Shown in pieces: positions 1 to 8,286 of a stretch of DNA of 64,000 bases. The position numbers and the translations under genes were made by a program. Under the pieces are notes generated by a model. The model had not been told where the DNA came from. It did not search any database and worked only from the letters and a program-made list of their open reading frames with translations. Where the stretch lies: assembly GCA_901456055.1 (NCBI GenBank), contig CABDWT010000004.1, positions 310,001 through 374,000 of the forward strand, given 5' to 3'. This stretch comes from Phytobacter ursingii. GTDB taxonomy: Bacteria; Pseudomonadota; Gammaproteobacteria; Enterobacterales; Enterobacteriaceae. Positions within the stretch are counted from its first letter, which is position 1. Every line of letters starts with the position of its first letter.

Positions 1-213
1 TTGCGGCACGATCCCGATGCCGCCTTCAATGTAAAAGGTGCCTGCCAGCGGCGGCAATACGCCAGTGAGGGTGTCCAGCAGGGTACTCTTTCCCAACCCG
101 TTGGCCCCCAGCACCGCCCAGATATCGCCGGGCTGACAGCAGAAGCTGAGTGGTGAAAATAACGGCCGGTTATGGCCATAGAGCAGGTTATTGACGGTTA
201 ACGAGGCATGCAT
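1..213 (-). CDS. ABC transporter ATP-binding protein, N-terminal part (cut by window edge)
   Basis: Reads MHASLTVNNLLYGHNRPLF and continues for 71 codons to the window edge. A Walker A motif, GANGLGKST, is visible near residue 37. It is the nucleotide-binding subunit of a FecE/BtuD-type importer and energises the permease encoded just upstream. Its ATG shares one base with the permease stop codon (TGATG), so the two are translationally coupled. The Q-loop begins at the very edge (IGIVPQ); signature and Walker B motifs lie outside. Substrate specificity cannot be read from this subunit. By operon position it would be the MolC-like component if the ModE-box argument for the operon holds. Confidence 0.9.
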   Translation of the reverse strand, partial: MHASLTVNNLLYGHNRPLFSPLSFCCQPGDIWAVLGANGLGKSTLLDTLTGVLPPLAGTFYIEGGIGIVPQ

Positions 214-1217
214 CACTGGCGGCTCCGGCGTCTGTTATGAATAAGCAATCCGGCGAAAACCGGGGCGCCCAGCAGCGCCGTGATAATGCCGATGGGGATT
301 TCCGCCTGGGTGAGCGTGCGTGCCAGATCATCCACCACAATCATAAAACTTCCGCCAACCCAGAACGCGACGGGCAGCAGGCGACGGTGATCGGCGCCGA
401 CCAGCAGCCTTGCCAGATGCGGAATCACCAGCCCAACCCAGGCAATGCTGCCGCTGACCGCCACTTGTGAAGAAACCAGCAGGGCGCAACAGACCAGCAC
501 GCTGCGGCGCAACGTTTTGAGCGGGACACCAAGGGCCAGCGCGTCCTTTTCTTCCAGCGCCAGCAGGTTGATGCGCCAGCGCAGTCGCAGCAGTACGAGG
601 GAGACGATGCTGACGGGGAGCGCCAGCATCAGAACTTTATGCCAGTTGGCGGTGGCGAAGCTGCCCAGCAGCCAGAAGACGATGTTGGGCAGCGTCTCTT
701 CGGTATCGGCCATATACTGCATCAGGCTGACCAGGGCGGCAAAAAAGCCGCTCATAATAATTCCGGAGAGGATCAGCACCAGTGTGTTTTCACGCCCTTG
801 TAGCGCGGCAATCAGCCAGACCAGCATCAGCGCCGCCAGACCGAAGCTGAACGTTGAGGCAATCATCACCATCGGGCTGAACCCCAGCAGGATAGCCAGC
901 GTGCCGCCAAACGCCGAACCGGAAGTGACGCCAATAATGTGCGGGTCGACCAGCGGATTTTGAAATACCCCCTGTAATACTGCGCCGCACAGGCCCAACG
1001 CGCCGCCTGCCAGCAGGGCCATCAGAATTCGGGGTAAACGCACCGACCAGACTATCTGCCCGGCCGGGCCATCCGGCGTGGCGAGCATCAATAACTGCGA
1101 CAGAACGTTGCTCACGCACAGGCGATACTGACCGAGGCATAACGAGCCCACGGCCAGTATTAGCGTCAACAGGATCAGACCACCATGCAGTAGCCGGTAG
1201 CGATTACTGTCTGGCAT
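213..1217 (-). CDS. FecCD/BtuC-family ABC transporter permease (MolB-like candidate)
   Basis: 334 residues, almost entirely hydrophobic, with the layout of FecCD/BtuC-family permeases (about ten membrane segments). Typical family stretches are visible: GLCGAVLQGVFQNPLVDP near residue 75 and GLVIPHLARLLVGADHR near residue 262, the latter forming the coupling helix that contacts the ATPase. It lies in the inner membrane and forms the translocation channel. Its start overlaps the 3' end of the binding-protein gene by 14 bases and its stop overlaps the ATPase start, so the three genes form one operon. The family is usually labelled iron-siderophore or cobalamin transport, but MolB of Haemophilus influenzae shows that the same fold moves molybdate; the operator upstream of this operon favours that. 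Confidence 0.9.
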   Translation of the reverse strand: MPDSNRYRLLHGGLILLTLILAVGSLCLGQYRLCVSNVLSQLLMLATPDGPAGQIVWSVRLPRILMALLAGGALGLCGAVLQGVFQNPLVDPHIIGVTSGSAFGGTLAILLGFSPMVMIASTFSFGLAALMLVWLIAALQGRENTLVLILSGIIMSGFFAALVSLMQYMADTEETLPNIVFWLLGSFATANWHKVLMLALPVSIVSLVLLRLRWRINLLALEEKDALALGVPLKTLRRSVLVCCALLVSSQVAVSGSIAWVGLVIPHLARLLVGADHRRLLPVAFWVGGSFMIVVDDLARTLTQAEIPIGIITALLGAPVFAGLLIHNRRRSRQ

Positions 1218-2274
1218 CCGGCTTCCAGTCCGTCCGATAAAAACGTTTGTAGTAAGCCTGTGCCTGCGCCTCTACGTCGATGTTGTTGTACTGTTCCGGG
1301 TAGAGTTTTTTCGCCATCCACAGTTCGCCAATGGCCAGCGCTTCCGGCATCGGGTAGCCCCAGGCTTTGGCGTATTCCGGCATCAGCCAGACGCGATGGT
1401 TTTTCACAGCGTCAATTTGCTGCCAGTTCGGATCGGTCAGGATCGCTTTGACCACTTCCGGGTAGCGATCCTGAACAAAAATCACCTGCGGATCCCATTG
1501 CAATACCTGTTCCAGGGAAACCTGTTTTGCCCCTTTAACGGTGGCGGCAGCGACGTTCATTGCGCCAGCGTGTTCCATCATCAGGCCGGTGTATTTTCCT
1601 GAACCGTAGGTGTTGAGATCCGGGTTTGCCATATAGACGCGCACGCGTTGATCCGCCGGAATGTGAGCGACCGGTGCGTTGAATTTTGCCCGGGCATCGA
1701 AGGTGTATCTGATGAGATCTTCCGCCTGTGCTTTGCGGTCAACCACCTCGCCTATCAGGCGAATACCCTGTTTCAGGCCGTTGTTGTAGGCCGTCTCTTC
1801 ATCTGCCATCGTGGGGTTCATTTTGTTTTTCTCGCCCGCCGCGTCTTCACGCAGGGAGACCGCGACAACCGGAACACCAGCATTTTCAATCTGTTGGATC
1901 ATCTCCGCCGGGGCGTAGTTGGCGATAAACACCACCTGCGGATGCAGGGCCAGCAGGCTTTCCATATTCACCTGCGTTAGATCGCCCGGCGTGGCCAGCT
2001 TTTCAATGCCCGGCATAAAACGCGCGAACTCCGGACCGAGCTGTTTTTTCCAGCTGCTCAGCACGCCCACGACATCGTCAGCGGCGTTGAGTTGCACCAG
2101 CAGGTTCAGCGTCTGGTGTTGTAAAACCACCGCGCGGGTGACGTGGTCAGGTAAGGTGATTTGTCGTCCAAGCTGGTCGGTAACAGTGCGATCTGCCATC
2201 GCGGAAGGGAGGGTAAAAAGTGAGGCGCAGGCCAGCACGGCACCCAACATAATACGTTTTAGATTATGGGTCAT
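1204..2274 (-). CDS. Periplasmic substrate-binding protein of the FecCD-type ABC importer (MolA-like candidate)
   Basis: 356 residues with a clear Sec signal peptide (MTHNLKRIMLGAVLACASLF, probable cleavage after AMA near residue 27), then a class III binding-protein fold: RTVTDQLGRQITLPDHVTR opens the first lobe, and HPQVVFIANYAP and QWDPQVIFVQDR are lobe motifs. It has no lipobox, so it is soluble in the periplasm. It is the first gene of a three-gene operon. A near-consensus ModE operator with a TATAAT -10 element inside it lies 27 bases before the start, so expression is probably repressed when molybdate is plentiful. Family membership is secure; molybdate or tungstate as ligand is inferred from the operator and from the known MolBCA precedent. 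Confidence 0.88.
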   Translation of the reverse strand: MTHNLKRIMLGAVLACASLFTLPSAMADRTVTDQLGRQITLPDHVTRAVVLQHQTLNLLVQLNAADDVVGVLSSWKKQLGPEFARFMPGIEKLATPGDLTQVNMESLLALHPQVVFIANYAPAEMIQQIENAGVPVVAVSLREDAAGEKNKMNPTMADEETAYNNGLKQGIRLIGEVVDRKAQAEDLIRYTFDARAKFNAPVAHIPADQRVRVYMANPDLNTYGSGKYTGLMMEHAGAMNVAAATVKGAKQVSLEQVLQWDPQVIFVQDRYPEVVKAILTDPNWQQIDAVKNHRVWLMPEYAKAWGYPMPEALAIGELWMAKKLYPEQYNNIDVEAQAQAYYKRFYRTDWKPDARQ

Positions 2275-2300
2275 GGTTATCGCTCTAAGGGGGAAGGGAA

Positions 2301-2328
2301 AGCGATATATATTAAATTATATAACGTT
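2301..2328. promoter_or_regulatory. Near-consensus ModE operator overlapping the -10 of the ABC importer operon
   Basis: The plus strand has AGCGATATATA, six bases (TTAAAT), then TATATAACGTT. The known ModE consensus is ATCGNTATATA-N6-TATATAACGAT; only position 2302 (G for T) and 2327 (T for A) differ. On the minus strand, TATAAT at 2321-2316 is a good -10 hexamer inside the site, so ModE bound to molybdate would block the promoter. The consensus is from memory of the ModE literature; the match is read directly. Confidence 0.8.
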
Positions 2329-2379
2329 GGTGAATGTAAACGCCTGTCGGAGAAATACGCCTTAATTGCCCGCCGCTGG

Positions 2380-3240
2380 CTACTGGGTTTTGAACAACTG
2401 CAGCAGCGTTTCTACCTGCTCATCCAGCGGCATCAGGTCTTTTTTGACGATCAGATGCAGCGGCGTAGCGCGACGCGAACCGTGGCTTAAGGGCAGGATT
2501 TTCAGCACGCCGCTGGCAAGCAGTGGCCCGATACGCTCCTCCGGCAGCCAGCCGTAGCCCACCTGATATTGCACGGCTTCTACTGCGGCATCGATGGTAG
2601 AAAAAGTCCATGACTCGCCGCTCTCCTGGGGAAGGCGATTTTCACGGTCAGCAATGCGGATCAGTGGCCAGGCGGCCAGGATATCCTCGGTAATCGTGCT
2701 TTCGGCGCAAAGGGGATGATCCCGGTGGGCGACCGCGACAAAATCAATATTCATCAGCCATTCACCGCGCCCGGTCATGTCCTGGCGACGGGTCAGCACC
2801 AGTACGTCGGCTTCGGCGTGGACGGGGCGCTCCACAGAGGCGTTTTCGAGCACTTCGGTCAGATGCACCTGCGTTTGCGGATAGCGCTGCTGAAACTGGC
2901 GCAAAATGGCAAACAGCCGTGAGCGGGGAAAGATGCTGTCGACGACCAGGTCAAGCCGGGTACGTTGCCCGTTGCGCAGTGTGACCGCCCGGGTTTCAAC
3001 GTAATCGAACGCTTTCAGCAGCGGTTTAACCTGATTAAGCAGCAGTTCGCCGGAAGGGGTAAGTACCGCACGGCGGCCTTCCTGTATCAGCAACGCCACC
3101 CCCAGCCGCTCCTGTAATAGCGCCAGGTTATAGCTGACGGATGACTGGCTACGGTGAGTCTCTTCGGCGGCTTTCGCAAAACTGCCCAGTTCCACGACCT
3201 TTTGCAGCAGCGACCATTGTTCCAGCGTGGTTTTATGCAT
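2380..3240 (-). CDS. LysR-family regulator, divergent from padC
   Basis: 286 residues. An N-terminal winged helix-turn-helix (residues about 5-60: FAKAAEETHRSQSSVSYNLALLQERLGVALL) is typical of LysR proteins, followed by a periplasmic-binding-protein-like effector domain. It is transcribed away from padC across a 99-base gap that contains a perfect 15-bp inverted repeat. In many enterobacteria the phenolic acid decarboxylase gene has a divergent LysR neighbour, so this is probably the hydroxycinnamate-responsive activator of padC and an autoregulator. The inducer is not visible in the sequence. Confidence 0.9.
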   Translation of the reverse strand: MHKTTLEQWSLLQKVVELGSFAKAAEETHRSQSSVSYNLALLQERLGVALLIQEGRRAVLTPSGELLLNQVKPLLKAFDYVETRAVTLRNGQRTRLDLVVDSIFPRSRLFAILRQFQQRYPQTQVHLTEVLENASVERPVHAEADVLVLTRRQDMTGRGEWLMNIDFVAVAHRDHPLCAESTITEDILAAWPLIRIADRENRLPQESGESWTFSTIDAAVEAVQYQVGYGWLPEERIGPLLASGVLKILPLSHGSRRATPLHLIVKKDLMPLDEQVETLLQLFKTQ

Positions 3241-3249
3241 AACTTATCT

Positions 3250-3298
3250 AAAAAATGAATGAATTTAATTCAAACATAGCGTTATTCATTCATTTTTT
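3250..3298. promoter_or_regulatory. Perfect 15-bp inverted repeat in the LysR/padC divergent promoter
   Basis: AAAAAATGAATGAAT (3250-3264) is mirrored exactly by ATTCATTCATTTTTT (3284-3298) with 19 bases between. Arm centres are 34 bases apart, about three helical turns, as expected for a LysR tetramer touching two half-sites. The padC -10 is probably TATGAT at 3306-3311, just downstream, with no good -35, consistent with an activator-dependent promoter. Confidence 0.65.
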
Positions 3299-3339
3299 GA
3301 AGCGGTATGATCTTCTTATCGATTAAGAGGAGAACAATG

Positions 3340-3846
3340 ATGAGCAGCTTTGATAAACATGATCTGAGTGGTTTTGTCGGTAAACATCTGGTTTATACCT
3401 ACGATAATGGCTGGAACTACGAGATTTATGTCAAAAATGAGACGACGCTGGACTATCGCATTCATAGCGGAATCGTGGCGAACCGGTGGGTGAAAAACCA
3501 GCAGGCTTACATTGTGCGTGTTGGCGAAAGCATCTATAAAATTTCCTGGACCGAGCCGACAGGCACTGACGTGAGTTTGATTGTAAACCTCGGCGATCGC
3601 CTGTTTCATGGCACGATCTTCTTCCCACGTTGGGTGATCAACAATCCGGAAAAAACCGTCTGTTTCCAGAACGATCATATTCCGCTGATGGAATCCTATC
3701 GTGCGGCTGGCCCGGCCTATCCGACCGAAATGATTGATGAGTTTGCGACTATCACCTTTGTGCGTGACTGTGGCGCAGACAATGACAGTGTCATCGCCTG
3801 CGCAGCCAGTGAACTTCCGGCGGATTTTCCGAACAACCTGCGCTAA
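3340..3846 (+). CDS. padC: Phenolic acid decarboxylase
   Basis: 168 residues. It decarboxylates p-coumaric, ferulic and caffeic acids to 4-vinylphenols without a cofactor and detoxifies plant hydroxycinnamates in the cytosol. The small beta-barrel family is unmistakable (YTYDNGWNYEIYVKNET, GTIFFPRWV). With the start at 3340, Tyr19, Tyr21, Asn23, Trp25, Tyr27 and Glu134 fall on the active-site numbers known for Enterobacter ferulic acid decarboxylase. AGGAG (3328-3332) is seven bases before this ATG; the ATG at 3337 is too close and the one at 3307 lies in the promoter. It sits where E. coli has acpT and the nik operon, so it belongs to a variable segment. Confidence 0.96.
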   Translation: MSSFDKHDLSGFVGKHLVYTYDNGWNYEIYVKNETTLDYRIHSGIVANRWVKNQQAYIVRVGESIYKISWTEPTGTDVSLIVNLGDRLFHGTIFFPRWVINNPEKTVCFQNDHIPLMESYRAAGPAYPTEMIDEFATITFVRDCGADNDSVIACAASELPADFPNNLR

Positions 3847-3852
3847 CACAGG

Positions 3853-4908
3853 CTAGCCGGGCAGGCGGTTTTTCGGCCTGCCTGGGCCAAGCATAATGGC
3901 CAGTTTGCTGCCGCCAGTGGTGGTTTCCATCCATATTTTACATACGCTGGTAAGCGGCACAGAGAGCAGCATCCCCACCGGACCGAGTAACCAGCCCCAA
4001 ATCAGTAACGAAAGAAAGACCACCAGTGTTGACATACCGAGCCTGTGACCCATCATTCGTGGCTCCAGAATATTGCCGATAATCATATGCACGATGAGAA
4101 ACAGCGCGCCGACCAGCAGCCATTCATACGGGCCGTTAAAGAGCAAAGCCTGAACCATCGGCGGGATTGCCGAAAGCACTGAGCCGATATTCGGCACGTA
4201 ATTAAGCAGAAACGCCAGCACTCCCCACATAAGCGCAAACTGGATGTCCATAATGGCCAGCCCCGCCCAGACAATCACGCCCGTCCACAGACTGAGCAGT
4301 GTTTTTAGCGCCAGATAGTGAGAGACGCCCTTAAGCGCGCGGTGCAAACCGGCGATATGAATCTGTGGGTTATTCAGGGCGAAACGCATTTTATACGGCA
4401 CGTGACGCACTTCGAAGAGCATGAATACCATGGTCATGACCAGTAAAACGATGCTCGCCATCGCGTTAGACAGTTGCGTCATCATCGTGGTGGCAAAGCT
4501 CATTACCCGCTCGGAATCCATGCGTTGCAGCATGCGTTCAGGTGAGACATGCAGATGCAGGAAAGGGAGCGCGTCCTGAAGCTGGAGGAATTTACGCGTG
4601 AACTCCCGATTGTATTTCGGCAGCATCGTCATGAACTCATTCACCGAGGCGGCCAGCACGCCAATCAGCGCGGTCAGGAAGACAAGCATCACCAGTACCA
4701 CAATAGCGATGGCGACAGGCCGTTTCACGCCCCGGCGAAGAAACCAGGTCACCAGCGGATTGAGCACAATGGCGAAAAAGAGCGCCAGTAACAGTTGAAC
4801 AATGATATCGGCAGCGGCATGAATACCGGCCAGAATAATGACCAGTGAGGCCAGTTTGAGAAGAATATGTAAACCCGCACGATCGGGTTGGGGCTGTGTC
4901 ATGGGCAA
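3853..4908 (-). CDS. yhhT: AI-2E family membrane transporter YhhT
   Basis: 351 residues with about eight membrane segments. It belongs to the AI-2E/PerM family; family motifs in the C-terminal half include FLLNYVPNIGSVLSAIPP and EPRMMGHRLGMSTLVVFLSLLIWGW. Sequence and position beside yhhS match E. coli YhhT. The substrate of this member is not established. The gene converges with padC, leaving six bases between stop codons, and shares a 139-base divergent promoter region with yhhS. The start chosen is MPMTQPQPDR; a start at the third codon (MTQPQ) is also possible. Confidence 0.93.
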   Translation of the reverse strand: MPMTQPQPDRAGLHILLKLASLVIILAGIHAAADIIVQLLLALFFAIVLNPLVTWFLRRGVKRPVAIAIVVLVMLVFLTALIGVLAASVNEFMTMLPKYNREFTRKFLQLQDALPFLHLHVSPERMLQRMDSERVMSFATTMMTQLSNAMASIVLLVMTMVFMLFEVRHVPYKMRFALNNPQIHIAGLHRALKGVSHYLALKTLLSLWTGVIVWAGLAIMDIQFALMWGVLAFLLNYVPNIGSVLSAIPPMVQALLFNGPYEWLLVGALFLIVHMIIGNILEPRMMGHRLGMSTLVVFLSLLIWGWLLGPVGMLLSVPLTSVCKIWMETTTGGSKLAIMLGPGRPKNRLPG

Positions 4909-5047
4909 TTCCTTTTTCTATACCGCCCGATAAGTGTAGCTACTGGCGGACGCTTCGCCCGAGGCAGATATTCTTAATCTGCATACTGATTTCCAGGCCA
5001 TGACGTGGTAATAGTGAAACATCGTTGTGAAAATCTGGTGACCCTCC

Positions 5048-6250
5048 ATGCCCGAACAAGCCGCTGAACCGGCGCTAAGCGGATTACGTCTTAATCTGCG
5101 GATTCTCTCCGTCGTTATCTTTAACTTCGCAAGTTATCTCACAATAGGTTTGCCGCTGGCGGTGTTGCCCGGCTATGTCCATGAAACGCTGGGTTACAGC
5201 GCCTTCTGGGCTGGGCTGGTTATTAGCCTGCAATACTTCGCCACCCTGGTTAGCCGTCCACATGCCGGACGTTACGCCGATATGCTCGGCCCGAAAAAAG
5301 TGGTGGTGTTTGGCCTCTGCGGCGCGTTCATTTGTGGGCTGGGGTATCTGCTGGCGGATCTGCAAAGCGGCTCGCCGCTGGTGAGCCTGGTGCTGCTCTG
5401 TGTAGGGCGCGTCATTCTCGGTATCGGGCAAAGTTTTGCCGGGACCGGGTCAATGCTCTGGGGCGTCGGGGTAGTCGGTTCAATGCATATCGCCCGTGTT
5501 ATTTCCTGGAATGGTATCGCGACCTATGGCGCAATGGCGCTGGGGGCGCCGCTTGGCGTGATTTGCTATCACTACGCGGGACTGAGCGGTCTGGGCGGGT
5601 TCATTATGGCGGTGGCGTTTGTCGCGATTGCCTGCGCGTTGCCGCGTGCGGCAGTGAAAGCCAGCAAAGGTAAACCCCTGCCGTTCCGGGCGGTGCTCGG
5701 GTATGTCTGGGTCTATGGGATGGGACTGGCGCTGGGTACGGCCGGGTTTGGCGTTATTGCCACCTTTATCACCTTCTTTTATGACGCTAAAGGGTGGGAT
5801 GGTGCCGCCTTCGCCCTGACACTGTTTAGCCTGGCATTTGTCGGCTCACGGCTGGTGTTCCCGAACAGCATTAACCGTCTGGGAGGGCTGAATGTGGCGA
5901 TGATAAGTCTGGCGGTGGAAGTTGTCGGCCTGATTCTGGTCGGTATCGCCGATGCCCCGCTGGTGGCGAAAATCGGGGTATTCCTGACCGGAGCGGGTTT
6001 CTCGTTGGTCTTCCCGGCGCTGGGCGTGGTGGCGGTCAAAGCGGTGCCACAGCACAATCAGGGCGCGGCACTGGGCACGTATACGGTATTTATGGATATG
6101 TCGCTTGGGATAACCGGGCCGCTTGCCGGACTGTTAATGGTATGGTCGGGAGTATCGATGGTGTATCTGCTGACGGCGGTGCTGGTGGCGGGGGCGTTAT
6201 TGCTGACGTGGCGGTTAAAAAAACGGCCTCCACTGGAGGCCGCTTCCTGA
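5048..6250 (+). CDS. yhhS: MFS transporter YhhS
   Basis: 400 residues, twelve predicted membrane helices, major facilitator superfamily (drug:H+ antiporter-like). The GRYADMLGPKK loop between helices 2 and 3 is the MFS motif A. It matches E. coli YhhS in sequence and neighbours. Its natural substrate is unknown. The last codons carry the hairpin and A-run that form the terminator of dcrB on the other strand; the yhhS and dcrB stop codons abut. Confidence 0.93.
   Translation: MPEQAAEPALSGLRLNLRILSVVIFNFASYLTIGLPLAVLPGYVHETLGYSAFWAGLVISLQYFATLVSRPHAGRYADMLGPKKVVVFGLCGAFICGLGYLLADLQSGSPLVSLVLLCVGRVILGIGQSFAGTGSMLWGVGVVGSMHIARVISWNGIATYGAMALGAPLGVICYHYAGLSGLGGFIMAVAFVAIACALPRAAVKASKGKPLPFRAVLGYVWVYGMGLALGTAGFGVIATFITFFYDAKGWDGAAFALTLFSLAFVGSRLVFPNSINRLGGLNVAMISLAVEVVGLILVGIADAPLVAKIGVFLTGAGFSLVFPALGVVAVKAVPQHNQGAALGTYTVFMDMSLGITGPLAGLLMVWSGVSMVYLLTAVLVAGALLLTWRLKKRPPLEAAS
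6217..6242 (-). terminator. dcrB terminator inside the yhhS coding end
   Basis: On the minus strand an 8-bp stem (6235-6242 pairing with 6224-6231, three-base loop) is followed by seven T residues (6223-6217). The stem is encoded by the last codons of yhhS, so one sequence is both terminator and protein code. Confidence 0.8.
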
Positions 6251-6811
6251 TTACTTGATGACCAGGGTGTTAACAATGTTTTCCGCGGCAGTCTGCGCCT
6301 GCTGCTGGTTATCCGCCGGCAGCGTTACCTGCAAGGTCAGCAGTTTGTTATCCACTTTACCCAGCACCACGGTAGACCAGGCCGTTTGACCTTTGGCGGA
6401 GATGATGCTGTCGAGCTGCTGCATTTTCTGGCCTTTCAGCTCGATAGATTTGTTGGTCACCACCTGCAACTGCGGGTCGCGGTTACGCTGCTGGTCTTCC
6501 AGGCGTTTTGCCAGCGTATCCAGCCCTTCCTGGGTGTCGTCGCCCACAATCACAATGACCGCTTTCTGACCGGTTGAGTCAGAGTAAACGTGCATATTAT
6601 TAGATTGCGTACCCAGTTTGCCGCTTTGATCGGTCATGTCTGCGGGCAGCGAGAAACTGAGTTTGCCATCGAGCAGCGTCACCGGCTGCCCGGTCGCGTT
6701 GCTTTCTGCGGAAGCCCCCTGTGCGGGCGTTTTCTTGCTGTCGCTGTTGTCGCAGGCTGCCAGACCCATTACCAGCAGGCCAATACCGACATATTTAACC
6801 AGATTGCGCAT
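6251..6811 (-). CDS. dcrB: Lipoprotein DcrB
   Basis: 186 residues. The N-terminus is a lipoprotein signal with lipobox LAAC (Cys20), so it is anchored to a membrane on the periplasmic side. The rest is a Mog1p/PsbP-like domain (DUF1795). In E. coli DcrB is needed for phage C1 and C6 DNA entry and affects envelope lipoprotein maturation. It has its own terminator embedded in yhhS and is 73 bases from yhhQ upstream, same strand. Confidence 0.95.
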   Translation of the reverse strand: MRNLVKYVGIGLLVMGLAACDNSDSKKTPAQGASAESNATGQPVTLLDGKLSFSLPADMTDQSGKLGTQSNNMHVYSDSTGQKAVIVIVGDDTQEGLDTLAKRLEDQQRNRDPQLQVVTNKSIELKGQKMQQLDSIISAKGQTAWSTVVLGKVDNKLLTLQVTLPADNQQQAQTAAENIVNTLVIK

Positions 6812-6884
6812 TGACTTCTTCCTTTCGATAAACAGCCATAACGGCTCATGCGGGCCATCTTACCACAACTGTCATCGCGTACTC

Positions 6885-7550
6885 TTAACTGGCCTGTAAC
6901 GCTGAGATTTCAGATTTGTCTGCCAGCCTTTTCAACAGCATATTCAACAACACACCGTACATGGGGAGGAAGAAAGCGATACTGATAATGACCTTGAAGG
7001 CGTAATCCACCAGCGCGATTTCCATCCAGTGCTCGGCCATAAACGGGTCCGGGCTGTGCCAGAAGGCGATGAAGAAAAAGGCGAGGGTATCGCTGGCATT
7101 ACCGAACACCGTGGAGGCCGCAGGTGCCATCCACCAACGTTTGTTCTGACGCAGACGGTTAAAAACATGCACGTCGAGGATCTGCCCCAGCGCGTAGGCC
7201 ATAAAACTCGCGGTGGCGATACGGGCGACGAACAGGTTGAAATGGGTCAGCGCTTCGAAGCCCTGCCAGCTTCCCATATAAAACAGTGAAGAGATGCCGT
7301 AGGAGATAACCAGTGCCGGGATCATCACCGCGAATATAATCCGCCGTGCCAGCGGCGCGCCAAAAATACGCACGGTCAAATCCGTCGCGAGGAAAATAAA
7401 CGGGAAACTGAATGCGCCCCAGGTGGTATGGAAGCCGAAAATGCTAACCGGTAACTGCACCAGGTAGTTACTGGAAGTGATCACCAGAAGGTGAAAAAGG
7501 GATAACCAGAACAGCGCTTTCATGCGCTGAGTTTGTGAAAACTGCGTCAT
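6885..7550 (-). CDS. yhhQ: Queuosine precursor transporter YhhQ
   Basis: 221 residues, six predicted membrane helices, vitamin uptake (VUT/DUF165) family. E. coli YhhQ imports preQ0 and preQ1 for tRNA queuosine synthesis. Characteristic stretches are FPFIFLATDLTVRIFG and STVFGNASDTLAFFFIAFW. Sequence and position next to tusA match E. coli. The protein sits in the inner membrane. Confidence 0.94.
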   Translation of the reverse strand: MTQFSQTQRMKALFWLSLFHLLVITSSNYLVQLPVSIFGFHTTWGAFSFPFIFLATDLTVRIFGAPLARRIIFAVMIPALVISYGISSLFYMGSWQGFEALTHFNLFVARIATASFMAYALGQILDVHVFNRLRQNKRWWMAPAASTVFGNASDTLAFFFIAFWHSPDPFMAEHWMEIALVDYAFKVIISIAFFLPMYGVLLNMLLKRLADKSEISALQAS

Positions 7551-7854
7551 ATTGTGACCTTTTTAGTGTTTGGGGTGAGGGAACCCAATAAATATGTAAC
7601 GCGTTATTTTATCTGCCGTTTTGACCTTGTTCAGCGCGCGTCATCCTCACGTAAGCCGTGTAGGCGGCGTTGCCTGTGCCAGGGTCTCAATCAAACGGCT
7701 ATGCAAAAACGCGTGTTGATATTGTGCAAAGCCGCAGAATGATACTGCAACACTCTGCCGATGCAATGGTTATTTTTAACGCAATCGTTAACCTGGCTTG
7801 CGTCATAAAATGGGCAGCGTAAACTAATGCCGTTTTTTCCCGTGTGAGACGAAA
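7551..7854. other. 304-bp divergent intergenic region yhhQ/tusA
   Basis: No convincing gene. It must hold the promoters of yhhQ and tusA. A small palindrome, TTAACG-CAAT-CGTTAA, lies at 7776-7791. No known operator or sRNA was recognised. Confidence 0.5.
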
Positions 7855-8100
7855 ATGAGCGACCTCTTTACTACCGCCGATCATACCCTTGACGCGCTGG
7901 GCCTGCGTTGCCCTGAGCCGGTGATGATGGTGCGCAAAACCGTACGCAACATGCAGCCGGGTGAAACCCTGCTGGTGATTGCCGACGATCCGGCGACCAC
8001 CCGTGACATTCCGGGTTTCTGCCGTTTTATGGAACACGAACTGGTGGCCCATGAGACGCAATCGCTGCCGTATCGCTATCTGGTGCGTAAAGGACAATAA
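7855..8100 (+). CDS. tusA: Sulfur carrier protein TusA
   Basis: 81 residues, the full family length. TusA takes sulfur from the desulfurase IscS as a persulfide and passes it to TusBCD for 2-thiolation of tRNA wobble uridine, and also serves molybdenum cofactor synthesis. The active Cys19 is in the family motif LRCPEPVMM. It is cytosolic. The start ATG is supported by length and by the E. coli counterpart (formerly sirA/yhhP). Confidence 0.97.
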   Translation: MSDLFTTADHTLDALGLRCPEPVMMVRKTVRNMQPGETLLVIADDPATTRDIPGFCRFMEHELVAHETQSLPYRYLVRKGQ

Positions 8101-8236
8101 CTCCCCCTGACAGACCGCGTTTTTACGCCGTTTGCGATCTTTGCCACCATTCTAAACCGTTGTTTCATTTTTTAGCGCTTTTTGTGAGGCGCTTCACCCT
8201 CCCTTTTCCAGCGGTAGTCTAGGTTTTAAGCGTAAA

Positions 8237-8255
8237 AATAAAACATTGTTTTAAC
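8237..8255. promoter_or_regulatory. KdgR-like operator upstream of the TRAP transporter
   Basis: TAAAACA-T-TGTTTTA at 8239-8253 is a perfect odd palindrome; with flanks it reads AATAAAACATTGTTTTAAC and fits the KdgR box (AATRAAAYRNYRTTTYRYT) at all but the last two positions. It lies 31 bases before the dctP start. KdgR controls pectin and sugar-acid use; regulation here is inferred. Confidence 0.55.
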
Positions 8256-8286
8256 ATTTACCTTTCACTACCCTGGAGAAGACCCG

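Noticed and set aside
3860-3882. GGCAGGC/GCCTGCC hairpin after padC as a terminator
   Set aside because: No T-run follows on either strand and it lies within the yhhT coding end.
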